64,000 nucleotides of DNA from Microbacterium saccharophilum (GTDB lineage: Bacteria; Actinomycetota; Actinomycetes; Actinomycetales; Microbacteriaceae). A program made the position numbers and the translations under genes. Numbering within the stretch: the stretch's first letter is position 1; every line of letters begins with the position of its first letter. The stretch is from NCBI RefSeq assembly GCF_007992455.1, contig NZ_BKAH01000009.1, positions 1 to 64,000 of the forward strand, read 5' to 3'. Under the pieces are notes generated by a model. It did no database searches. It was not told the origin of the DNA and saw nothing but the letters and a program-made list of their open reading frames with translations. Positions 16,295 through 24,650 of the stretch are shown here, piece by piece.

Positions 16295-16854
16295 TCGAGA
16301 ACTTCCTCCGCCGCCCGCGCGGCGTTGCCGAGATCCTCGCCGACGCCGTGCGCGTCGCAGGGGTGCTGAGCATCCTGGTCGCGGCGATCTGGTGGACCGG
16401 GACGGATGCCGGCATCCTCTCGCTCGCACTGCCGGCACTGCTCGCCCCGCGGTTCGTCGGCGTGCGGCCGGGGTTCGACATCGCGTACGGGGTCACGGTG
16501 CTCATCGCATCGTGGAGCAACGTGCTCGACCTGTACCGCACCATCACCGGATGGGACCTCGTCGTGCACACCGTCTGCACGGGCCTCATCGCCGCGATCG
16601 CGTATCTGGCGCTCGTTCGCTGGGGCATCGCGCCGCCGCCTCGAGAGGCTCGCCGGGCGGCCGTGATCTTCACCGCGGCGCTCGGCCTCGCGGCGAGCGC
16701 CGTCTGGGAGATCATCGAGTGGATCGGCAAGACGTTCGTCACGGATGAGATCTTCGTCACCTACACCGACACGATCGGCGACATGGCCGTCGGCGCCCTG
16801 GGGTCGATCGCCGCCGGCTTCCTCGTGGCGAGGGTGCGCCTGCTGCGGGACTGA
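16291..16854 (+). CDS. YjdF/DUF2238-like integral membrane protein
   Basis: A 187-residue protein with five or six hydrophobic segments. It carries VWEIIEWIGKTF followed by DTIGDMAVGALGSIAAG, the acidic E-x-x-E-W and D-x-x-x-D-M pattern seen in YjdF/DUF2238 proteins. Conserved acidic residues in or next to helices suggest ion or lipid-headgroup binding; the family has no proven function. The start overlaps the previous stop (ATGA), so it is the third gene of the operon. The 150 bp after it contain no gene that I can support. Confidence 0.75.
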   Translation: MIENFLRRPRGVAEILADAVRVAGVLSILVAAIWWTGTDAGILSLALPALLAPRFVGVRPGFDIAYGVTVLIASWSNVLDLYRTITGWDLVVHTVCTGLIAAIAYLALVRWGIAPPPREARRAAVIFTAALGLAASAVWEIIEWIGKTFVTDEIFVTYTDTIGDMAVGALGSIAAGFLVARVRLLRD

Positions 16855-16992
16855 CGGCGTTTGCGGCGGGCGCGACGCGGGCGCTGCTGCGGAGGCGACG
16901 TGGAGGTTCCTGCACCGCGAGTTCGACCTGGCACCGTTCTGACGGCATCCGGCGAGCACACGGCGACCGTCGCCATCGGCCCGCGGCGTCCG

Positions 16993-16998
16993 TAGAGT
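16993..16998 (+). promoter_or_regulatory. Probable -10 element, leaderless LigD-type gene
   Basis: TAGAGT ends 6 bases before the ATG at 17005. A weak -35-like TCGCCA occurs about 17 bases further upstream. Confidence 0.6.
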
Positions 16999-17004
16999 GG
17001 CGCC

Positions 17005-18240
17005 ATGTCTCCTGGCAAAGGCGATGCCGTCACGCTCGAGATCGGCGGGCGCGAGGTCCGTGTGAGCAGTCCGGGGAAGATCGTCTTCCCGGATGCGGGG
17101 CTCACGAAGCTCGACATCGTCGAGTACTACCTCACCGTCGCCGACGGGGCCCTCCGCGGCGCCGCCGACCGCCCGATGGTGCTCAAGCGCTTCGTGAAGG
17201 GCATCGACAAGGAGGCCTTCTTCCAGAAACGCGTCCCCGAGAACCACCCCGACTGGATCCGGACCGCGACGCTGCAGTACGCCTCGGGCACGAGCGCCGA
17301 AGAGACCGTCATCCAGGATGCCGCGGGCCTCGCATGGGTCGTCAACCTCGGCTGCCTCGACCTGAACCCGCACCCCGTGCGTGCCGGCGACCTCGACCAC
17401 CCGGACGAGCTCCGCATCGACCTCGACCCGATGCCCGGCGTCGACTGGTCGCAGATCGTCGACGTCGCCTTCGTCGCCCGCGATGTCCTCGACGACCTGG
17501 GCCTCGTCGGCTGGCCGAAGACCTCGGGCTCCCGGGGCATCCACATCCTCATCCGCATCCACCCGCACTGGGACTACAAGGACGTGAGACTCGCGGCGCA
17601 GACCTTCGCACGCGAGGTCGAGAACCGCGCGCCGGGACTCGCCACGGCGCACTGGTGGAAGGAGGAGCGCGGGGAAAGCGTCTTCGTCGACTTCAACCAG
17701 AACGCGAAAGACCGCACCGTCGCCTCCGCCTACTCCGTGCGGCCCCGCCCCGACGCCCGGGTCTCCACACCGCTCAGCTGGGACGAGCTGCGCGTGCGGC
17801 GCCCCGAGGAGTTCACCGTCCGCACGGTGCCCGCCCGCTTCGCGGAGATCGGGGACCCGCACGCGGGCATCGACGATGCCCCCGGGTCGCTCGAGGCGCT
17901 CCTCGCCCTCGCGAAGGACCTCGGACCCGCCGAGCGCGCACCGCGCGCCGCCGACGGGTCGGGCCGGCGCCAGTCGACGATGCCGCTCATCGAGATCGCG
18001 CGTGCCAGGACGAAGGACGAAGCCCTCGCCGCGCTCGAGACCTGGAAAGCGCGTCATCCGGGCGTCGTCGCCCAGCTCTCCCCCGCCGATATCCTCGTCG
18101 ACGGGATGCGCGGGTCGAGCTCGCTCTGGTACCGCATCCGCGTCAACCTGCAGCACGTGGCCGAGCCCGATCGCCCCGGCCAGGAGCCCCTCGAGGTCGA
18201 CTACGACCCCTGGGCAGGCAGGACGGACCCCCGCGCCTGA
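17005..18240 (+). CDS. Stand-alone LigD-type polymerase/primase domain protein
   Basis: A 411-residue protein of the archaeo-eukaryotic primase fold. Motif I is R-I-D-L-D-P with D139 and D141, motif II is SGSRGIH at 174-180, and motif III is FVDFNQNAKDRT with D229. These are the nucleotidyl-transfer residues of the polymerase domain of bacterial NHEJ ligase LigD. The ligase and 3'-phosphoesterase domains are absent and no Ku gene lies in the window, so it matches the Prim-PolC-type single-domain proteins of actinobacteria used in break or base-excision repair gap filling. Residues about 310-411 form an extra C-terminal part ending in VDYDPWAGRTDPRA. The start is set by the leaderless promoter. 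Confidence 0.9.
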   Translation: MSPGKGDAVTLEIGGREVRVSSPGKIVFPDAGLTKLDIVEYYLTVADGALRGAADRPMVLKRFVKGIDKEAFFQKRVPENHPDWIRTATLQYASGTSAEETVIQDAAGLAWVVNLGCLDLNPHPVRAGDLDHPDELRIDLDPMPGVDWSQIVDVAFVARDVLDDLGLVGWPKTSGSRGIHILIRIHPHWDYKDVRLAAQTFAREVENRAPGLATAHWWKEERGESVFVDFNQNAKDRTVASAYSVRPRPDARVSTPLSWDELRVRRPEEFTVRTVPARFAEIGDPHAGIDDAPGSLEALLALAKDLGPAERAPRAADGSGRRQSTMPLIEIARARTKDEALAALETWKARHPGVVAQLSPADILVDGMRGSSSLWYRIRVNLQHVAEPDRPGQEPLEVDYDPWAGRTDPRA

Positions 18241-18242
18241 CC

Positions 18243-18737
18243 TCAGAGGGTCTGCAGCTCGACGTCCCGCAGCACACCGTCGTCCACGACGGCGGTCATC
18301 ATCGTGTGGTGGGGCTGGCGCCGCCGGTCGGTGGGCGATCCCGGGTTGAGCAGGCGCCTGCCGCGGGGCGTCATCGTGTCCCACGGGATGTGGCTGTGCC
18401 CGAAGACCAGCACATCGACGTCGGAGTACGCGGCGTCCATCCGCTCCTCGCGGTTGCGCGCCGGACCGGTCTCGTGGGCGACCCCGAAGCGCACGCCCTC
18501 GATCTGCCGGCGCGCGACCTCGGGCAGCCGCGCGCGCAGATCCGGGCCGTCGTTGTTGCCGAAGACGCCCAGCACGTCGCCGTGGGCGGCGAGCTCGTCC
18601 AGAACGGATGCCGTCACCCAGTCACCGGCGTGGACGATGAGGTCCGCGTCATCCGCCGCCCGCAGCACGGCGGCCGGCAGCACACGCGCCCGCCCGGGGA
18701 TGTGCGTGTCGGAGATGAGGAGGAGCCGCGTCGTCAT
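18243..18737 (-). CDS. YfcE-type calcineurin-like metallophosphoesterase
   Basis: A 164-residue protein. All family metal-binding blocks are present in order: LISDTHI near residue 9, IVHAGDW, VFGNNDG, GVAHE and VFGHSHIPW. Small single-domain enzymes of this kind (YfcE, MJ0936) hydrolyse phosphodiesters with Mn2+ or similar metals; the natural substrate is usually unknown. The ATG start has a CAGACT hexamer 6 bases upstream. It converges with the LigD-type gene, with 2 bp between the stop codons, and is divergent from the lipoprotein gene. Confidence 0.88.
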   Translation of the reverse strand: MTTRLLLISDTHIPGRARVLPAAVLRAADDADLIVHAGDWVTASVLDELAAHGDVLGVFGNNDGPDLRARLPEVARRQIEGVRFGVAHETGPARNREERMDAAYSDVDVLVFGHSHIPWDTMTPRGRRLLNPGSPTDRRRQPHHTMMTAVVDDGVLRDVELQTL

Positions 18738-18824
18738 CCGACGAGTCTGCGGGGCGGGGGCATCCCTGTCGAACGGGTGCGCGGGGCCCCCGACACCTGG
18801 TAAAGGACGCCCGGTCGCCTTTGA

Positions 18825-18830
18825 TAGCGT
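18825..18830 (+). promoter_or_regulatory. Probable -10 element, leaderless lipoprotein gene
   Basis: TAGCGT ends 6 bases before the GTG at 18837; there is no ribosome binding site in the 6-base gap. Confidence 0.6.
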
Positions 18831-18836
18831 CGAACA

Positions 18837-19631
18837 GTGACCAAGACCGCCGGTTTCGCGTTGACCGCCCTCGCCGCGCTCCTCCTCGCCGGGTGCTCCG
18901 CGACCCCCGCCCCCTCGGAGTCGGACACACCCGCTGCGGCGCCGACCGCGAGCGCCTCCCCGACGGCATCCGCGACGCCGACGCCGGAGCCGGCCGCCTG
19001 GTCGGCACCGGAGGAGTGCACGGCGATCGACGTGAGCCCCGGCGCCACCGTGACCGGCGACGAGCTGGGTGCGTGCATCCAGACGGCGCTCTCCTCATTC
19101 GGCACGGGCAAGGAGACGATCAGCGGCGCGGAGCTCGGCGGCGAGATCCGCTTCCAGTACACGCCCGAATTCGAGTTCCAGGGCTCACTGGAGACCGGTG
19201 ACGGGCCCATCGAGATCACGTTCCTCGACGGCATCATGTGGATCGACAGCGGCGACGGCCCGGTCAAGGGCGATCCCGAGTCCACCGACCCCGACGAGCA
19301 GATGGCCGGGATCACCGGCGAGCTGTACCGCGTCTTCTCCGACCCCTCCTTCGCGGGCGACCTCATCGCAGCGAGCCCCAGCTGGACGGTCGCCTCCGCG
19401 CCGGACTCGATCACGCTGGCGAACGGCGACACCGTGTCGGCGACCCGCATCACGAGTGACGCCCCGTTCAGCTGGTACGACCTGCCGGTGCAGAGCTACG
19501 TCGTCTGGTTCGCCGACAACTGGACCCCGGTCGGTTCGGAGGGCACCGCATCCTTCTTCGGCGCATCGAGCACCATCACCCAGCACTACTACGACCTCGG
19601 CGAGCCCGTCGAGATCACGCCCGCCGGCTGA
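18837..19631 (+). CDS. Secreted lipoprotein of unknown function
   Basis: A 264-residue protein with a lipoprotein signal peptide: basic start, hydrophobic core and lipobox LLAGC with C20. A Ser/Thr/Ala/Pro-rich linker follows to about residue 55. The remainder has no motif that I recognise; it shows an extended region (EIRFQYTPEFEFQGSLETG, then IEITFLDGIMWIDSGDGPVK) and later SFFGASSTITQHYYDLGEPV, which looks beta-rich and somewhat like LppX/LprG or LolA-like lipid-binding lipoproteins. That comparison is an inference. GTG is chosen as start because of the leaderless promoter and the fitting signal peptide. Confidence 0.8.
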   Translation: MTKTAGFALTALAALLLAGCSATPAPSESDTPAAAPTASASPTASATPTPEPAAWSAPEECTAIDVSPGATVTGDELGACIQTALSSFGTGKETISGAELGGEIRFQYTPEFEFQGSLETGDGPIEITFLDGIMWIDSGDGPVKGDPESTDPDEQMAGITGELYRVFSDPSFAGDLIAASPSWTVASAPDSITLANGDTVSATRITSDAPFSWYDLPVQSYVVWFADNWTPVGSEGTASFFGASSTITQHYYDLGEPVEITPAG

Positions 19632-19643
19632 GCGGGGGGTCCG

Positions 19644-20147
19644 TCACTCCCGGAAGTCCTCCGGGTCGACGTGCTCGAGGAACTCCTTGAACTCCTCGAG
19701 GTTCTCCTCCGGGTCGCCCCCGGCCTCATCCTCCGTCACGACGTCGATCACGCCGGCCTCGGCGAGCACATCGTCGGCGACCCAGATCGGCGCCGCGGTG
19801 CGCGAGGCGAGCGCGATGGCATCCGACGGTCGCGCATCCACGAGATGGATGCCGGCGGCAGAGGTGATCGTCACCTCCGCGTAGAAGGTGCCCTCCTCGA
19901 TCCGCGTCACCTCGACGCGGTCCACGGTGGCGCCGAGCTCGTCCAGGAGGGACCGCATGAGGTCGTGCGCGAGCGGGCGTGGCGGGATGGCCCCCTCGAC
20001 GGCGATGAGGATGGAGGTCGCCTCCTGCGTGCCGATCCAGATCGGCAGGATGCGGCCCTCTCCCGGAAGGGAATCCAGCGGCTTCAGCAGGATGACGTGC
20101 TGCCCGGCCGCATCCAGAGCCACCCCGGCCACTCTCACCTGGACCAT
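19644..20147 (-). CDS. Bifunctional nuclease (BFN) family protein, DUF151
   Basis: A 167-residue protein. The BFN core is evident: LPIWIGTQEATSIL, then PRPLAHDLMRSLLDELG, and DARPSDAIALASR. A C-terminal acidic tail (EDEAGGDPEENLEEFKEFLE) is typical of actinobacterial members. Family proteins show RNase and DNase activity in plants, and in mycobacteria and streptomycetes the gene often lies near MerR regulators; the bacterial role is not settled. The ATG at 20147 has a GAGGGGAGGGG ribosome binding site. The gene stands alone, convergent with the lipoprotein gene. Confidence 0.88.
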   Translation of the reverse strand: MVQVRVAGVALDAAGQHVILLKPLDSLPGEGRILPIWIGTQEATSILIAVEGAIPPRPLAHDLMRSLLDELGATVDRVEVTRIEEGTFYAEVTITSAAGIHLVDARPSDAIALASRTAAPIWVADDVLAEAGVIDVVTEDEAGGDPEENLEEFKEFLEHVDPEDFRE

Positions 20148-20228
20148 GGCCCCTCCCCTCGATGGATGCCGTCGGCGCTGCTTCCATCGTAGGCACGTGC
20201 CCCGGGATGCGGACCTGGACGCGTACCC

Positions 20229-20258
20229 GGGGCGGGAGGACCCCCCTCCTCCCGCCCC
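20229..20258 (-). terminator. Intrinsic-type terminator after the flavin oxidase gene
   Basis: A perfect 12-bp stem GGGGCGGGAGGA / TCCTCCCGCCCC with a 6-base loop lies 38 bp past the stop codon of the flavin oxidase gene and upstream of the BFN gene. No U-tract is present. It would separate the two same-strand genes. Confidence 0.7.
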
Positions 20259-20296
20259 GTTCCGCTGTCGCCGGGCCCCACCCGGCGAAGCCTCGC

Positions 20297-21670
20297 TCAG
20301 ACCGGATGCGCTGCGGCGAACACACCCGCCGGGTCGTACCGGTGCTTGAGCTCACGGAGTCGCTCCCCCGCGGCGCCGAATCCGGCCGCCCGCGGCACGC
20401 CTCCCCCGTCGATGAACGTCAGCGCGAGCGCGTCGCCGTGCCATGGCCCGAGCGCGGCGACCATCGCCTGCACGGCCGCGGTGGCGGGGCCGACCGCCTC
20501 CGGCACGGGCGCGACGGCGATCCCGTCCACGAGGTACTCGCCCTCGATCGCCGAGACGGCACCGCCGTCCGGGCGCGGCCGCGCGAACGCGCCGCCTAGG
20601 TGTCGCAGCTCGGCGACGAAGAGGGCCGGGGAGCCGGCCGCGGCGAGGAAGTGATCGACGGCGTCGCGGGGAAGCGCGTCCAGCACGGCGTGCGCCGTGA
20701 TCGACGGCGTCGGCTCGGGCGGGTCCATGTGCACGCCCACGAGATCCGCGGCCGGGATCCGTCCGAACGTATCCATCTCGGGCTGCAGGGCGCGCAGCGG
20801 CGCGAGGAGCTCGGCCGCCACGGCATCCGTCTCCAGGATCGCCCCGTCGATCACGACGAGGGATCGTCCGGACAGGAACGGCGGGAAATCGGGGAGGGGC
20901 GGGATGTGCAGCACCCGCAGCGTCGTGGTGGCGCTCTCCGGCGCCGCAGCGGTCCACGACGCCCACGCGTGCGCCACCGCGGGCGCGTGCGCGGCATCCC
21001 ACAGCATCATCCCGGCGTGCACGTCGGCGTACGGCAGCAGGTCGATCTCGAGCGAGACGACGACGCCGAACGCGCCGCTGCCGCCGCGCACGGCCCAGAA
21101 GAGCTCAGCGTGCTCGTCGGCGCTCGCGCGCAGCAGATCGCCGCCTGCCGTGACCAGCTGCACCTCGCGCACGCTGTGCACGGCCATGCCGTGCGCACGC
21201 CCGTAGAAGGAGATGCCGCCGCTGAGCGCATAGCCGACGACGGACACATCGCCGGCACTGCCGTGCAGGGCGGTGAGCCCGTGCGGCGCGGCCGCGGCGA
21301 TCACGTCGTTCCACTGCGACCCGCCGAGCACCCGCGCCGTCCGGGCGAGAGGGTCGACGGTCACGCCACGGAGGCCGGCGAGGCTGAGGAGGACGACGTC
21401 CGACACGTCGGTGTCGGCGAGGGCCGCGGCGGCGTGACCCGTCGACTGCGGCGCCACCCGGAGACCGGCCGCCACCGCTGCCCGGACGGCGTCGACGACG
21501 TCTTCGGCCGTCTCCGGACGCACGACCGCGAACGGTCGCTGGTCGACCACGACGTTCCACGGGAGCCGCGCGGCGTCGAAGCCCGCGTCGCCGGGGAAGA
21601 GCACGCGGTCGCCCAGCGCATCGCGGAGCCGCCGGACGCGGGAGTCGATGGTGAGGTCGGGAGTGGTCAT
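20297..21670 (-). CDS. FAD-linked oxidase of the berberine bridge enzyme-like type
   Basis: A 457-residue protein of the VAO/PCMH flavin fold. VVDQRPFAVVRPETAEDVVD begins the FAD-binding domain; H79 in APQSTGH is the expected site of covalent 8-alpha-histidyl FAD. GYALSGGISFYGRAHG and FWAVRGGSGAFGVV follow in the usual order, and the C-terminal BBE segment ends LRELKHRYDPAGVFAAAHP. The second covalent site (Cys of two-site BBE enzymes) is replaced in GYALSGGIS, so attachment is likely single. There is no signal peptide. Such enzymes oxidise sugars or secondary metabolites. The ATG at 21670 is the first reasonable start; the frame above it is antisense to the regulator. It is divergent from the LuxR gene. 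Confidence 0.85.
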   Translation of the reverse strand: MTTPDLTIDSRVRRLRDALGDRVLFPGDAGFDAARLPWNVVVDQRPFAVVRPETAEDVVDAVRAAVAAGLRVAPQSTGHAAAALADTDVSDVVLLSLAGLRGVTVDPLARTARVLGGSQWNDVIAAAAPHGLTALHGSAGDVSVVGYALSGGISFYGRAHGMAVHSVREVQLVTAGGDLLRASADEHAELFWAVRGGSGAFGVVVSLEIDLLPYADVHAGMMLWDAAHAPAVAHAWASWTAAAPESATTTLRVLHIPPLPDFPPFLSGRSLVVIDGAILETDAVAAELLAPLRALQPEMDTFGRIPAADLVGVHMDPPEPTPSITAHAVLDALPRDAVDHFLAAAGSPALFVAELRHLGGAFARPRPDGGAVSAIEGEYLVDGIAVAPVPEAVGPATAAVQAMVAALGPWHGDALALTFIDGGGVPRAAGFGAAGERLRELKHRYDPAGVFAAAHPV

Positions 21671-21734
21671 GCGGGTCCGAATCGTCGAGGGATGGTGCGG
21701 CAGCAGTCTGCCCGCAGGTTCGGCGAGGCCACCA

Positions 21735-21777
21735 TCCCAGATCACGGGGGTCCTGCGCCCTCCCAGATTCCTGGGGT
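21735..21777. promoter_or_regulatory. Paired dyad sites between the oxidase and LuxR genes
   Basis: Two related 17-bp sites begin with TCCCAGAT at 21735 and 21761, agreeing at 14 of 17 positions with a 26-bp offset. The second contains a perfect inverted repeat CCCAG-ATTC-CTGGG (21762-21775). Lying 35-77 bp upstream of the LuxR start and 65-107 bp upstream of the oxidase start, they are good candidates for binding by the LuxR-type protein. Confidence 0.5.
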
Positions 21778-21811
21778 GGTGTGCGGGCGCGCGGAGGAGC
21801 ACACTCTTCCC

Positions 21812-22939
21812 ATGACCTCGGGGGTGGCGGTCGGTCGTGCGCGCAGCGACCTGGACGTCATCTCGCGCGCCGGGCTGCCGCTCGTGCGCTTCATGGATGA
21901 GGCCGCGGCGGCGATGGCCGCGGTCGTGCCGTTCGTCGCCGGGTGCTTCTCGACGGTCGACCCCGCCACCGCCATGATCTCCAGCACGCTCAAGCTCGGC
22001 GACATCCGGGGACGGAACGAATCCGATGTGCACTGGGCGCAGATCGAATACGGCGGCGACGATCCGACCGCGTTCAGCGCCATGCTCGCGGCCGGCCGCG
22101 TGGCCGTCGGAGTCGCGCACGAGACGTCGGGCGACATCGAGCGGTCGGTGCGCATGTCGGACCTGCTGATCCCCCGCTTCGGCTATCACGACGAGGCGCG
22201 GGTGCTGCTCAGCGACCGCAGCGGCGCGTGGGGCAGCCTCAGCGTGTTCCGCGGCGGCGACGATCCGACCTTCGCGGCCGACGAGCTCGCCTTCCTCGAG
22301 ACGGTCGCGCCGGCGCTCACCCGCGGCATCCGTGCGGGGCTGCTCACCCAGCTGGGTTCGGCGACCATGGTGGCGGACACCGGTCCGGCGGTCATCGTCG
22401 TCGATGCGCACGACCGCATCGTCCAATCGAGTCCGGGAGCGCAGACGCATCTGCGGCGCATGACGGAGGTGCCGCACGCCGCCGACCCGCTCCTCATCGT
22501 CCAGGCCCTCGTCGCCGGTGCCCGGCGGTTCGCGCGGGGCGAGGCCGACCGGATGCCGCGCGTGCGGGCGCGCACGACCGACGGCGTCTGGCTCGTGCTG
22601 CACGCCGCGCCGCTCGGCGGGGCGGGCGACCGCGCCGGCGACGTCGTCGTGACGATCGAGGAGGCCCGCCCGCAGGAGGTCATCGACCTCGTCGCCGCCG
22701 CGTTCGGGCTGACGGCGCGGGAGCGCGATGTCGTCGAGGTGCTGCTGACCGGCGCGGACACCCGCGAGATCGCTTCCGCGCTGCACGTGTCGCCGTACAC
22801 CGTGCAGGACCATCTCAAATCCATCTTCGACAAGGCCGGTGTCGCGAGCCGCCGAGAGCTCGTCGCGCGCGTCTACTTCGACCAGTACGTGACGCGGATC
22901 GGCGCACCCCTGGGGACGAACGGGGCACCGCTCGTCTGA
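21812..22939 (+). CDS. LuxR-type transcriptional regulator
   Basis: A 375-residue protein. Residues about 20-170 look like a GAF-type sensor region (FVAGCFSTVDPATAMIS, then GAWGSLSVFRGGDDPTF), residues about 185-290 a PAS-like region (PAVIVVDAHDRIVQSSPGAQ), and residues about 300-365 a LuxR helix-turn-helix (FGLTARERDVVEVLLTGADT, then REIASALHVSPYTVQDHLKS). No receiver or ATPase domain is present. The close divergent arrangement with the flavin oxidase and the paired dyads between them suggest it controls that gene and itself. A CACACT hexamer ends 6 bases before the ATG. The ligand is unknown. Confidence 0.87.
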   Translation: MTSGVAVGRARSDLDVISRAGLPLVRFMDEAAAAMAAVVPFVAGCFSTVDPATAMISSTLKLGDIRGRNESDVHWAQIEYGGDDPTAFSAMLAAGRVAVGVAHETSGDIERSVRMSDLLIPRFGYHDEARVLLSDRSGAWGSLSVFRGGDDPTFAADELAFLETVAPALTRGIRAGLLTQLGSATMVADTGPAVIVVDAHDRIVQSSPGAQTHLRRMTEVPHAADPLLIVQALVAGARRFARGEADRMPRVRARTTDGVWLVLHAAPLGGAGDRAGDVVVTIEEARPQEVIDLVAAAFGLTARERDVVEVLLTGADTREIASALHVSPYTVQDHLKSIFDKAGVASRRELVARVYFDQYVTRIGAPLGTNGAPLV

Positions 22940-22964
22940 CGAGCGGACCTGACGGAGCCGATAC

Positions 22965-24650
22965 TCAGCGCGGCGCGCGCCACACCGTCGTCTCGGCCGG
23001 CACGACACCGTCCGGCGGCAGGCCGACCGCGCTGGAGAGGAGCACGTCGCCGCCGCCGTCGACGGGGAACGGATCGGCGCCGAAGTTGGCGATGACCTCC
23101 CAGCCGTTCGGCCGCGTGAAGTGCAGCACGTCGTCGCGCTCCGTCTCGATCCAGGTGAGGCGTTCCGCCGCCTGCAGCCGGTGGCGCAGCGCGAGCGCGC
23201 GCCGGTAGAGCGCGAGAGTGGACTCCCCATCACGCTCCTGCACGTCGACGGCCGCGTCGCCGAACCAGTCCGGCTGCGGCAGGTGCGACCCGCCGGCGCC
23301 GAACCCGAACGACGACCCCGCGCGCGTCCACGGCAGCGGCACGCGGCACCCGTCCCGCCCGTAGTCGGCACCGTCGCCGCGGAAGAAGGTCGGGTCCTGG
23401 CGCTCGGCGTCGGGGATCTCCGCGACCTCGTGCAGGCCCAGCTCCTCCCCCTGGTAGAGGTAGCTCGATCCGGGCAGCGCGAGCATCAGCAAGGTCGCGG
23501 CGCGGGCCCTGCGGAGGCCCTGCGCGCGGTCGAGACGAGGCTCGATGCCGCCGCTGCGCACCCAGTCGGTGCCCTGCTTGACGGCCCCGGGGCCGCGCGC
23601 CTCCGCTCCCAGGGGCGGCAGGCCGTACCGGGTGGCGTGACGGACGACGTCGTGGTTGGAGAGCACCCACGTGCTCGACGAGCCGGACTCGGCCGCGAGG
23701 CGCAGGTTGTCGGTGATGACGCGGCGGAACTCCGACGCGTCATAGTCCGCCTGCAGCAGGTCGAAGTTGAACGCCTGTCCGAGGCCCTCCGGGCTCGCGT
23801 ACCGCGGCACCCGCGACGAGTCCACCCACGCTTCCGCGACCGCCGTGCGCGGCGGGTCGTAGGAGTTGAACACGGCGCGCCATTCCGCGTAGATCTCGTG
23901 CACGTCGTCCCGGTCGATGAGGGGATGGTTGCCGTCGAACGGCAGCGCGGCCAGTTCGAGCTTCGAGGGCAGCGGTTCGGCCAGATCCTTCGTCAGCATG
24001 TGCGCGACGTCGATGCGGAACCCGTCGACGCCACGGTCGGACCAGAACCGCAGCGTGCGGACGAAGTCGTCCCGCACCTCGCGGCTCCGCCAGTTCAGGT
24101 CGGGCTGCTCGACGGCGAAGGTGTGCAGGTACCACTGCCCGTCGCCCGCCGGCTCCCAGGCCGATCCGCCGAACGCCGAGTCCCAGTCGGTCGGCGGTGC
24201 CGCGAGATCGGGCCCGGTCCCGTCGCGGAAGATGTACCGGTCGCGTGCGGCGGAGCCGCGCGGCGCCGCGAGGGCCTCCTGGAACCAGGCGTGCCGGTTC
24301 GAGGTGTGGTTGGGGACGATGTCGACGACGACCCGGATGTCACGGGCGTGCAGTGCCGTGACGAGCTCGTCGAAGTCGGCGAGCGTACCGAGCCGGGGAT
24401 CGACGTCACGGTAGTCGGCGACGTCGTACCCGCCGTCGGCGAGCTCGGACGGGTAGAACGGGCTCAGCCAGACGGCGTCGATCCCGAGCTCGGCGAGGTA
24501 GTCGGCGCGCGACGTCACCCCTCGGAGGTCGCCGATGCCGTCTGCGTCGCTGTCCGCGAAGCTGCGGGGGTAGATCTGGTACACGGCGGCCTGGCGCCAC
24601 CAGCCCGCGTCGGCCGCACGCGCGGCCCCCGCATCCGCCGGTACGGTCAT
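22965..24650 (-). CDS. GH13 alpha-glucosidase / oligo-1,6-glucosidase-like enzyme
   Basis: A 561-residue cytoplasmic enzyme of glycoside hydrolase family 13. The (beta/alpha)8 barrel motifs are complete: VVDIVPNHTS, then GFRIDVAHM with nucleophile D214, AVAEAWV with acid/base E273, and LSNHD with stabiliser D334. The opening QIYPRSFADSDADGIGDLRG with the DADGIGD loop is typical of alpha-glucosidases, oligo-1,6-glucosidases and trehalose synthases; the lack of a long C-terminal extension argues against trehalose synthase. It probably cleaves alpha-1,4 or alpha-1,6 glucosides imported by the cell. Its ATG overlaps the stop of the upstream cyclase-like gene by 4 bp, so the two are translationally coupled. 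Confidence 0.9.
   Translation of the reverse strand: MTVPADAGAARAADAGWWRQAAVYQIYPRSFADSDADGIGDLRGVTSRADYLAELGIDAVWLSPFYPSELADGGYDVADYRDVDPRLGTLADFDELVTALHARDIRVVVDIVPNHTSNRHAWFQEALAAPRGSAARDRYIFRDGTGPDLAAPPTDWDSAFGGSAWEPAGDGQWYLHTFAVEQPDLNWRSREVRDDFVRTLRFWSDRGVDGFRIDVAHMLTKDLAEPLPSKLELAALPFDGNHPLIDRDDVHEIYAEWRAVFNSYDPPRTAVAEAWVDSSRVPRYASPEGLGQAFNFDLLQADYDASEFRRVITDNLRLAAESGSSSTWVLSNHDVVRHATRYGLPPLGAEARGPGAVKQGTDWVRSGGIEPRLDRAQGLRRARAATLLMLALPGSSYLYQGEELGLHEVAEIPDAERQDPTFFRGDGADYGRDGCRVPLPWTRAGSSFGFGAGGSHLPQPDWFGDAAVDVQERDGESTLALYRRALALRHRLQAAERLTWIETERDDVLHFTRPNGWEVIANFGADPFPVDGGGDVLLSSAVGLPPDGVVPAETTVWRAPR

Noticed and set aside
20297-23371. One long minus-strand gene fusing the flavin oxidase with upstream sequence
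   Set aside because: The upstream part is antisense to the LuxR-type gene and low-complexity; the oxidase has a normal start at 21670.
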